Below, piece by piece: positions 1 to 5,530 of a DNA stretch of 5,945 bases (the first letter of the stretch is position 1; every line of letters begins with the position of its first letter). The translations under genes were made by a program, and so were the position numbers. Below the pieces are notes generated by a model. The model was not told the DNA's origin and made no database searches. It was given only the letters and a program-made list of their open reading frames with translations. The DNA is from Gammaproteobacteria bacterium (GTDB lineage Bacteria; Pseudomonadota; Gammaproteobacteria; S012-40): contig JAOUPJ010000226.1 of NCBI GenBank assembly GCA_029879945.1, positions 1-5,945 of the forward strand, in the 5' to 3' direction.

Positions 1-1
1 A

Positions 2-298
2 CGCCTCGGTTCTCGTCTGCAATCAAATGTACTCATCGCCCCACACCACGGCAGTATGACCTCGTCCACGGAGGACTTTATCGATGCAGTGGCCCCCCAA
101 ACCGTGCTTTTTCCCGTCGGTTATGTCAACCGCTTCAACTTTCCGCGCACTGAAATCGTCAAACGCTATGAGCAGCGGGGAATAAACCACTATAATACGG
201 ACGATACTGGCGCGATCACGCTGATTTTGAACGAAAAAGGGATCGGATCGCCACAGTTATACCGCCAGCAGGAAATACGCGCTTGGCATATACATTGA
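2..298 (+). CDS. comEC: ComEC/Rec2 family DNA-uptake protein, C-terminal fragment (5' end outside window)
   Basis: This is the last 98 codons of a ComEC/Rec2 protein, the inner-membrane channel that carries single-stranded DNA into the cytoplasm during natural transformation. The frame is open to the left edge, so the Met codon at 56 is internal and not the start. The visible part is the end of the C-terminal metallo-beta-lactamase-like domain. It begins with RLGSRLQSNVLIAPHHGS, where the HHGS motif (fragment residues 15-18) is typical of ComEC. It continues through LFPVGYVNRFNFP and ends with the usual TDDTGAITL strand near the C-terminus. The stop is TGA at 296-298. The membrane competence domain and the N-terminal domain lie outside the window. 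The neighbouring lipid A genes match the E. coli ycaI-msbA-lpxK arrangement. Whether the cell is naturally competent cannot be judged here, because many non-competent gammaproteobacteria keep this gene. Confidence 0.9.
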   Translation, partial: RLGSRLQSNVLIAPHHGSMTSSTEDFIDAVAPQTVLFPVGYVNRFNFPRTEIVKRYEQRGINHYNTDDTGAITLILNEKGIGSPQLYRQQEIRAWHIH

Positions 299-320
299 TT
301 GACTAGGGACCAGTGTCAAT
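298..320. promoter_or_regulatory. Inverted repeat upstream of exbB, possible operator
   Basis: Arms ATTGAC (298-303) and GTCAAT (315-320) are perfect 6-bp inverted repeats around an 11-nt spacer. They lie in the only non-coding gap of the window, ending 27 nt before the exbB start. The left arm overlaps the last base of the comEC stop codon and a -35-like TTGACT (299-304). No convincing -10 hexamer lies at a 16-18 nt spacing from it. A regulator dimer site or a weak mRNA hairpin are both possible. No T-run follows, so it is not an intrinsic terminator. The dyad is seen directly; its function is a guess. Confidence 0.25.
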
Positions 321-340
321 AAGAGTCATAAGCGGGAAGC

Positions 341-344
341 AGGA
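341..344 (+). promoter_or_regulatory. Ribosome binding site of exbB
   Basis: AGGA at 341-344 lies 3 nt before the ATG at 348, and a second purine run GGGAAG (334-339) lies a little upstream. The close spacing is slightly short. The start is nevertheless secure because the protein begins MWEIVSAGGWLM, the usual N-terminus of this ExbB subfamily. Confidence 0.5.
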
Positions 345-347
345 ATA

Positions 348-980
348 ATGTGGGAAATAGTGAGTGCCGGTGGATGGTTAATGGCCCCCATCATCTTCTG
401 TTCTGTGGTGTCTCTGGCCATTATCGCCGAGCGTAGCTGGACGCTACAGCGCAGCCGCGTCGCGCCGCAGCACCTGGTGGCCAAGATCTACCAGCTGAAA
501 AAGAATCAGCAAATCGACGCCAACACCATCGTCGCCCTGCGAGACACCTCACCCTTGGGGCGTGTGCTGGCATCCGGTCTGGCCAGTATGGACCGCTCCC
601 GCGAAGTGATGAAAGAGTCCATCGAAGAGACAGGCCAACACGTTACCCACGAGCTGGAACGTTTTCTCAACCCCCTGGGCACCATCGCCGCCATCACTCC
701 CTTGCTGGGCCTGTTGGGTACCGTGGTGGGGATGATCAAGGTGTTCAATGTGATCACCACTCAAGGCGTGGGCAATCCCACCATCCTCGCCGGGGGTATC
801 TCCGAAGCCCTGATCACGACAGCGGCGGGCTTGTCCGTGGCCATTCCTACCCTCATTGCCCATCGCTACTTCCGTCGCAAGGTGGATGATCTGGTGGTGA
901 CCATGGAGCAGGAAGCAGTCAAGCTGGTGGAAGTGATCCATGGCGAACGCTCTGTCAGTACCGGGGCCCGCGCCGCGTGA
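348..980 (+). CDS. exbB: MotA/TolQ/ExbB proton channel family protein
   Basis: This 210-residue inner-membrane protein belongs to the ExbB/TolQ family. Members form a pentamer around an ExbD/TolR dimer and use the proton motive force to drive work at the cell envelope. Three membrane segments are visible, at about residues 12-28, 109-134 and 150-172, with a long cytoplasmic loop between the first two. The core signature is clear: ITPLLGLLGTVVGMI (116-130) in the second segment, and SEALITTAAGLSVAIP (152-167) in the third. These contain the conserved threonines T117 and T157/T158 and glutamate E153, corresponding to the functional polar residues of E. coli ExbB. It overlaps exbD by 4 nt, which fits a stoichiometric complex. 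No TonB or TolA partner is present in the window. The pair resembles the ExbBD set found beside lpxK in Pseudomonas and Xanthomonas, so the symbol denotes the family and does not prove a role in iron uptake. Confidence 0.93.
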   Translation: MWEIVSAGGWLMAPIIFCSVVSLAIIAERSWTLQRSRVAPQHLVAKIYQLKKNQQIDANTIVALRDTSPLGRVLASGLASMDRSREVMKESIEETGQHVTHELERFLNPLGTIAAITPLLGLLGTVVGMIKVFNVITTQGVGNPTILAGGISEALITTAAGLSVAIPTLIAHRYFRRKVDDLVVTMEQEAVKLVEVIHGERSVSTGARAA

Positions 981-1396
981 AGTTTCGCCGCAAGCAAAAC
1001 GATGTGGTGGATGTTAATATAACGCCACTGATCGATATCGTGTTTCTGTTGCTGATCTTTTTTATGGTCTCAACCACCTTCGATGAGCAGTTTGAGCTGG
1101 GGATTGTACTGCCGGGCGCCGAATCGGCCGAGAACGTGATCCTCAAGGAGCTGGAAATTGCCATTGATGCGGAAGGGCACTACTACATCAATCAACAACG
1201 ACTGGTGAACGATCGTATACAGACCTTGCAAAAGGCCATTTCCAAAATTGCCGGGGAGGACAGGACCATTCCTATCATATTGAGCGCAGATGCCAACACG
1301 CCACACCAATCGGTGATCACCGCCATGGACGCAGTCAGACAGCTAGGATTTAATCGCCTGAGCTTCGCTACCCAACAACTCTCTGCGCAACCCTGA
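977..1396 (+). CDS. exbD: ExbD/TolR family biopolymer transport protein
   Basis: This 139-residue single-pass protein is the partner of the preceding ExbB. It starts at GTG 977, sharing GTGA with the exbB stop. No clear Shine-Dalgarno sequence precedes it, so translation probably depends on coupling. The start is supported by the family-typical opening MKFRRKQNDVVDVNITPLID. One membrane helix spans about residues 18-33 (LIDIVFLLLIFFMV region). It carries D20 in the NITPLID motif, the position of the essential proton-binding aspartate (Asp25 in E. coli ExbD, Asp23 in TolR). The remainder (about 38-139) is the periplasmic domain, with the expected PIILSADANTPHQSVITAMDAV segment (99-120). Length is normal for the family. 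It presumably converts proton flow through ExbB into movement of an unknown envelope partner. Confidence 0.93.
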   Translation: MKFRRKQNDVVDVNITPLIDIVFLLLIFFMVSTTFDEQFELGIVLPGAESAENVILKELEIAIDAEGHYYINQQRLVNDRIQTLQKAISKIAGEDRTIPIILSADANTPHQSVITAMDAVRQLGFNRLSFATQQLSAQP

Positions 1397-1399
1397 TCC

Positions 1400-1404
1400 G
1401 AGGT
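1400..1404 (+). promoter_or_regulatory. Ribosome binding site of msbA
   Basis: GAGGT at 1400-1404 sits 4 nt upstream of GTG 1409, inside the 12-nt gap after the exbD stop. It supports the GTG as the msbA start. The next in-frame ATG candidate is well inside the first transmembrane segment. Confidence 0.55.
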
Positions 1405-1408
1405 CATC

Positions 1409-3178
1409 GTGAGTCGTAAGATTGATCTGAACAATGGTCGCGCCGTGTATGGCCGTCTACTCAGTTATACCAAGCCCTATCGCTGGGGATTTTTCTTTGC
1501 CGTGATCGGTATGATCATCGTTGCCGTCACCGAAGTGGCCTTCGCCTGGATCATGGACCCCTTATTGGACGGCACCTTCGTAAAGCGCGATGAGTTTTAT
1601 ATCACCATGGTGCCGCTGGCCCTGCTGGCCATATTTGTCACACGCGGTTTTGGCAGTTTCGGTTCGGTCTTTTTTATGACCTGGGTCGGGCGTCATGTGG
1701 TGAAAGACTTGCGCCGCGAAATGTTCGATCATCTACTCACACTGCCCACGTCGTATTATGACAAGAACCCCTCGGGCAAAATGATTTCAAGACTGATCTA
1801 CGATGTGGAGCAGGTCTCCGAGGCCTCCAGTCGTGCCGTGACCGTTCTCATTCAAGACACGCTCACCATCATCGGTCTGTTCGGTTTTATGTTCTACACC
1901 AATTGGCGTCTCACCCTTTTGTTTCTCACCATCGCACCGGTGATGACTGCGGTAGTGGTGTATGTGAACAAACGTCAACGCAAAATCTCTACGCGCCTGC
2001 AGGATTCGGTGGGTGATATTACGCATGTCTCCCAGGAAACGGTGGAAGGGATACGCGTGGTGAAGGTGTTCGGTGGTCAACAGTACGAAAGCGATCAGTA
2101 CGACGCAGCGAACAAGGCCAATCGTTCCCAATTCATGAAAATCACCGTGACCAACGCCGCCAGCGTGCCGGTGGTGCAACTCATGGCGGCCAGTCTGTTA
2201 GCGCTAATTATCTTTCTGGCAACGCATCCGTCCATGCCTAAACAAATGGAGGCCGGTGAGTTTATGGCCTTCATGACCGCCATGATGCTTCTGTTTCCGC
2301 CCATCAAGCGTCTCACTACCATTACCATGGTGCTGCAAAAAGGCATCGCTGCCTCGCAGAGTATTTTCAGTTTTCTACAAGAACCCAAAGAGTTGGACAC
2401 CGGCACCCAGGCCTTGGATCGCGCCAAGGGTGATGTGGTCATCGACAAGGTATCGTTTACGTATGACGAAGAAAAGGGCCGCGTACTCAATCAGGTGAGT
2501 ATAGAAGTGAAGTCCGGCGAAACCGTTGCCCTGGTGGGCAAGTCGGGGAGCGGTAAGACGACTTTAGCGAGTTTGCTTCCCCGCTTTTATAATGCAGACG
2601 AGGGCCGCATCCTGATAGACGGCATCGACACAAAAGATATTTGTCTTGCTGATCTGCGCAAGCAGATTGCTTTGGTCAGTCAGGACGTGCGCCTGTTCAA
2701 CGACAGCATCGAACACAATATTGCCTACGGAAAGCTGGATACGGCCACACGGGAAGACGTGATCAATGCCGCCAAGGCTGCTTATGCCTGGGAGTACATC
2801 GAAAAAATGCCCCAGGGTCTGGATACGCAAGTGGGTGAACATGGCGTGTTGCTTTCCGGTGGACAGCGTCAGCGTCTGGCCATTGCGCGGGCGCTATTGA
2901 AAAACGCACCGATTCTGATTTTGGACGAAGCCACCTCGGCCCTGGATACAGAATCGGAACGCCAGGTCCAAATGGCCCTGGAACAGCTCATGGCAAACCG
3001 CACCACCTTTGTCATCGCACATCGCCTGTCCACCATTGAGAACGCAGACAAGATCGTAGTCATGCACGATGGTCGCGTGGTGGAAGTGGGATCGCATAAA
3101 GAGCTGTTGGCGAAGGGCGGCCACTATGCGGCCTTGTATGAATTGCAGTTTGGCGAGAACGAAACCGTCGAGGCATGA
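1409..3178 (+). CDS. msbA: Lipid A export ATP-binding/permease protein MsbA
   Basis: This 589-residue ABC half-transporter acts as a homodimer in the inner membrane and flips lipid A-core from the cytoplasmic to the periplasmic leaflet. The N-terminal half (about residues 20-320) is the six-helix exporter domain, with hydrophobic segments near 26-48, 66-88, 145-163, 167-186, 250-270 and 284-300. Family-typical stretches include LPTSYYDKNPSGKMISRL (112-129) and GIRVVKVFGGQ (214-224). The nucleotide-binding domain follows, with an A-loop tyrosine Y352, Walker A GKSGSGKT (377-384), Q-loop Q425, signature LSGGQ (482-486), Walker B ILILDE (502-507) with catalytic E507, D-loop SALD (510-513) and H-loop H538. 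All catalytic elements are intact and length matches the family (E. coli 582). It starts at GTG after a good ribosome binding site and overlaps the next gene as ATGA. Position among lipid A genes favours MsbA over other ABC exporters. Confidence 0.96.
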   Translation: MSRKIDLNNGRAVYGRLLSYTKPYRWGFFFAVIGMIIVAVTEVAFAWIMDPLLDGTFVKRDEFYITMVPLALLAIFVTRGFGSFGSVFFMTWVGRHVVKDLRREMFDHLLTLPTSYYDKNPSGKMISRLIYDVEQVSEASSRAVTVLIQDTLTIIGLFGFMFYTNWRLTLLFLTIAPVMTAVVVYVNKRQRKISTRLQDSVGDITHVSQETVEGIRVVKVFGGQQYESDQYDAANKANRSQFMKITVTNAASVPVVQLMAASLLALIIFLATHPSMPKQMEAGEFMAFMTAMMLLFPPIKRLTTITMVLQKGIAASQSIFSFLQEPKELDTGTQALDRAKGDVVIDKVSFTYDEEKGRVLNQVSIEVKSGETVALVGKSGSGKTTLASLLPRFYNADEGRILIDGIDTKDICLADLRKQIALVSQDVRLFNDSIEHNIAYGKLDTATREDVINAAKAAYAWEYIEKMPQGLDTQVGEHGVLLSGGQRQRLAIARALLKNAPILILDEATSALDTESERQVQMALEQLMANRTTFVIAHRLSTIENADKIVVMHDGRVVEVGSHKELLAKGGHYAALYELQFGENETVEA

Positions 3179-4338
3179 GCGCGTCCGGCTATTCCAGTTC
3201 CCTGTGGTCTGTACTCAAGGCCGATCTTCAAGACCGGCTTGGTGGTAACAAGTCCCGCGCCAATGCGCGCTGGGGCCTGCTAAAAAGCATACCCGGTCGC
3301 GGCAAGCTGATCTGGGTACGCGCCGGTAGCAGTTACGAATCCGTGTTACTGGCCAGCGAAATCGCCGGTGCCCTTCATCAGAAAAGACTGGATGTGCGTA
3401 TCGTGTTCACCTTCGAACAGGACTACCCCCACGTCTATCTCCCTCGCTTCAAGGATCTGGAGCGCATCGCCTATGGTTTCGGTTGTTGCGATTTACCTTC
3501 AGTGGTTAAACGGGTTCTGGAACGCTGGAATCCCTTTGGCGTGATTTCGGTTTACGATCTACCCGGCGCGAATCTGTCCAAACAGTGCCAGGCCTTGGGT
3601 CTGCACACGGTAAACGTCCACACAGCGCATCCAATGATTGAGTGCGAGGCCTGGTATCCCCATCTATTGGAAGACTCGCCCAGTGCCAGTCCCAAGTATC
3701 AACAGGAGGCGAGCGACCTGTTCAGCCTGTTGGTCAATCCACAAGTGGAGCCCAGCCTGAAACCGGCACTCGGAGCAAATAGTGAGCAACGGATATTTTT
3801 CTTTGGTAAGTTAGCCCCCACTGCGGTACAGAGTTTGCTATCCTTATGGCAGGACTCAAGATCATGGAGAAAGGATTATCTCTGTGTTTCCACGGACGAG
3901 TCTTTTGGCCAGGGATCGGCCACCTTTAAATCCGTTATTTCCTGCTCTGGATTGCCCTACCAGTATTTGAGTACCTGGAATCGCTCGCCCTTACCCCCAG
4001 AAACCTTATTGATCGCAGACCAGCCTCGCTGGGTTTCAGCATTGGCTTCTGCTGCCGATCAAACTGTTATAAGCGGAAAAAATCCATTGGAATTTTGGCA
4101 AGTCCTCGCCGCCGGTGGTACACTGCGTTTGACATCCACTGGGGAAAAGTGGTCTAAGCTATTAAAAAACATGGGGAATTATAGTTTTTCATGGGAGAGC
4201 TGGCTGGCACAAAATTCGAATCATATTTCCCCAATGGATCGAAAGACCCAGGACGCGCAGCGCCAGGTCTTTTGGCAGTACCGACGAGCAGCACAAGCGG
4301 TTCTGGATGAACTACTACAAAGGGTGTTTGACTGGTAA
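3175..4338 (+). CDS. Divergent WaaA (Kdo transferase)-like GT-B protein, probably altered or lost activity
   Basis: This 387-residue protein is not a standard annotated family member, but by eye it follows the WaaA (KdtA, GT30) layout. RWGLLKSIPGRGKLIWVRAGS (32-52) resembles the WaaA segment leading to SVGE, and SSYE puts E55 at the position of WaaA's proposed catalytic base. HVYLP (86-90) and a helix before NPFGVISV (119-126) match the end of the N-terminal domain. In the C-terminal domain, a segment ending SALASAAD (288-295) is followed by NPLE (303-306), like WaaA's AAD...GGHNPLE. Differences are strong. There is no N-terminal membrane anchor, YDLPGAN (127-133) replaces the ETELWPN block, the VPRHPERF-type nucleotide-binding segment is unrecognisable, and the loop with GGH before NPLE appears deleted. 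Canonical WaaA is about 420 residues. It lies between msbA and lpxK, overlapping msbA by 4 nt and lpxK by 1 nt. The second half is A+T-richer than the first. It may be a new glycosyltransferase, a regulator of WaaA or LpxK, or a decaying copy. The reading frame is intact. Confidence 0.6.
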   Translation: MSASGYSSSLWSVLKADLQDRLGGNKSRANARWGLLKSIPGRGKLIWVRAGSSYESVLLASEIAGALHQKRLDVRIVFTFEQDYPHVYLPRFKDLERIAYGFGCCDLPSVVKRVLERWNPFGVISVYDLPGANLSKQCQALGLHTVNVHTAHPMIECEAWYPHLLEDSPSASPKYQQEASDLFSLLVNPQVEPSLKPALGANSEQRIFFFGKLAPTAVQSLLSLWQDSRSWRKDYLCVSTDESFGQGSATFKSVISCSGLPYQYLSTWNRSPLPPETLLIADQPRWVSALASAADQTVISGKNPLEFWQVLAAGGTLRLTSTGEKWSKLLKNMGNYSFSWESWLAQNSNHISPMDRKTQDAQRQVFWQYRRAAQAVLDELLQRVFDW

Positions 4339-5375
4339 TGTCTGTTGATCAATATTGGTACGATACGACTAAAAAAGTCCCATTTCATTTGAAAATGCTC
4401 ACCCCGGTGTTTCGCATGCTGGCGGGTTTACGTCGCCTGATGTACCGTCTTCGTCTATTTCGCAGCCACAAACCTCGCGTGCCCGTGATTGTGGTGGGCA
4501 ATATCACTGTGGGCGGCAGTGGCAAGACCCCGACAGTCGTGTGGCTGGTGAATCTTTTGAAGCAGGCCGGGTATCACCCTGGCGTGGTGAGTCGCGGCTA
4601 TCTGGGCGAGGCCCATATCTGGCCCCAGCAGGTGCGGCCCGATAGTGATCCCCTGATGGTGGGAGACGAGTCTGTGCTCATTGCCAGGCGTTGCCAGTGC
4701 CCCATGGCCGTGGGCCCGGAGCGCGTTGCAGCCATCAAGGCCCTGTTGAATGCCCATAAAGAGGTGGACGTGATTGTCTCAGACGACGGTATGCAGCACT
4801 ATGCCATGGGTCGTGATATCGAAATCAGTGTCATCGACGGCAAACGGCGCTTTGGCAATGGCTATTGTCTGCCCGCGGGACCGCTGCGCGAACCCATAAC
4901 GCGCCTTTTCAGCGTGGATTTCCATATTGTGAACGGCGGTGAGACCCGAAAGACCCCTTATGGCACTGAATACGGCATGAGTCTGCGCTTTGGTAAGGTC
5001 TATAATCTCAAGAATTTTAGCAAGTTTCAGAAGATCGACTCATTTAAGGGTCAAAAAATAGACGCAGTAGCCGGGATTGGTAATCCCAATCGATTTTTTA
5101 GCCAATTAAAGAAGCAGGGAATTGACGTGGACGCGCACCCATTTCCTGATCATCACAAATATACCGTCAAGGATTTTGAATTTAGTTCTGGCCGCCCCCT
5201 ACTCATGACAGAGAAAGATGCGGTAAAATGCGAGCGCTTGGCCCAGGATCACCACTGGTGCGTCACCGTAGATGCACAGGTTCCACAGGAATTGGGTGAT
5301 CAAGTATTGGCATTGTTGGAAAAAAAGATCGCTCGAAGGAAAGCCAGATGGACCCTAAGTTACTCGACATCCTAG
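4338..5375 (+). CDS. lpxK: Tetraacyldisaccharide 4'-kinase LpxK
   Basis: This 345-residue kinase transfers phosphate from ATP to the 4' position of tetraacyldisaccharide 1-phosphate, giving lipid IVA at the cytoplasmic face of the inner membrane. An N-terminal hydrophobic/basic region (about 17-44) is the membrane-association helix. The P-loop GNITVGGSGKTP spans 54-65. Other family blocks are SRGY (85-88), GDE (109-111), DDGMQH (149-154), whose aspartates bind metal and substrate, RRFGNG and LPAGPLRE (170-185), AGIGNPNRFF (245-254), FPDHHKY (269-275) and TEKDAVKC (291-298). All expected catalytic motifs are present and length is slightly above E. coli's 328. The start ATG 4338 overlaps the previous stop as TAATG. 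AAAGGG at 4319-4324 is a distant possible ribosome binding site, so reinitiation is likely. The last 28 nt overlap ycaR. G+C falls from about 65% (4561-4680) to about 38% (4981-5100) within the gene, while the protein motifs stay normal. Confidence 0.96.
   Translation: MSVDQYWYDTTKKVPFHLKMLTPVFRMLAGLRRLMYRLRLFRSHKPRVPVIVVGNITVGGSGKTPTVVWLVNLLKQAGYHPGVVSRGYLGEAHIWPQQVRPDSDPLMVGDESVLIARRCQCPMAVGPERVAAIKALLNAHKEVDVIVSDDGMQHYAMGRDIEISVIDGKRRFGNGYCLPAGPLREPITRLFSVDFHIVNGGETRKTPYGTEYGMSLRFGKVYNLKNFSKFQKIDSFKGQKIDAVAGIGNPNRFFSQLKKQGIDVDAHPFPDHHKYTVKDFEFSSGRPLLMTEKDAVKCERLAQDHHWCVTVDAQVPQELGDQVLALLEKKIARRKARWTLSYSTS
5073..5099 (+). terminator. Terminator-like hairpin plus T-run inside lpxK (doubtful function)
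   Basis: Two alternative 6-bp stems can form: GGGATT (5073-5078) with AATCCC (5082-5087), loop 3 nt, or GATTGG (5075-5080) with CCAATC (5086-5091), loop 5 nt. The second is followed after two bases by six T residues (5094-5099). This is the shape of a weak intrinsic terminator on the coding strand, but it encodes the conserved lpxK motif GIGNPNRFF and may be a by-product of those codons. The short, A+T-containing stem argues for low efficiency, and ribosomes would normally cover it. Confidence 0.2.
5336..5341 (+). promoter_or_regulatory. Ribosome binding site of ycaR, inside lpxK
   Basis: AAGGAA at 5336-5341 lies 6 nt before ATG 5348, an optimal spacing and the best ribosome binding site in the downstream half of the operon. 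It sits within the lpxK coding sequence and supports independent initiation of the small gene despite the 28-nt overlap. Confidence 0.6.
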
Positions 5376-5530
5376 TTTGTCCCGTTTGTAAGGGCCCACT
5401 CTTACACAAAAAATCCGAAAAAGAACTCATTTGCAAGGTTGACCGCCTGGCTTATCCTATTCGTGACGATATCCCTGTGATGTTGGAAGACGAGGCCCGA
5501 GAGCTTCCGGCAGACGAAGAAGTGGAATGA
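5348..5530 (+). CDS. ycaR: Trm112 family small zinc-finger-like protein (YcaR)
   Basis: This 60-residue protein closely follows E. coli YcaR, a bacterial member of the Trm112 family (UPF0434). Its opening MDPKLLDILVCPVCKGPL matches the family N-terminus, which fixes the start at 5348. The CPVC pair (C11, C14), a third cysteine C29 in LICKVD, and the AYPIRDDIPVML block (35-46) are the usual signatures. Eukaryotic Trm112 is an activator of several methyltransferases. The role of the bacterial protein is not settled, and only three cysteines are present, so zinc binding is uncertain. It overlaps lpxK by 28 nt and kdsB by 4 nt (ATGA). The C-terminus is acidic (ADEEVE). Linkage of this gene to lpxK and kdsB is widely conserved in gammaproteobacteria and suggests, without proving, a connection to lipid A or Kdo metabolism. 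Confidence 0.92.
   Translation: MDPKLLDILVCPVCKGPLLHKKSEKELICKVDRLAYPIRDDIPVMLEDEARELPADEEVE

Noticed and set aside
56..298. A separate 80-residue protein starting at the ATG at 56
   Set aside because: The frame stays open to the left edge and the residues before this Met (VLIAPHHGS) are a ComEC motif, so the Met is internal.
299..347. A sigma-70 promoter in front of exbB
   Set aside because: TTGACT (299-304) is a fair -35, but no TATAAT-like hexamer lies 16-18 nt downstream; CATAAG (327-332) is 22 nt away. It was not called as a promoter.
1787..2179. Long antisense open frame inside msbA, and similar ones at 549-941, 2095-2490, 4455-4757 and 5452-5883
   Set aside because: They lie wholly opposite well-supported genes, have low-complexity His/Arg/Gly-rich translations typical of reversed codons, and show no recognisable motif.
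3175..4338. Calling the waaA-like gene a pseudogene
   Set aside because: The frame is uninterrupted for 387 codons with coupled start and stop overlaps. Loss of family motifs alone does not show that it is broken.
3175..4338. Calling it a functional waaA outright
   Set aside because: Membrane anchor, GGH before NPLE and nucleotide-binding signatures are missing, so standard Kdo transferase activity is not supported.
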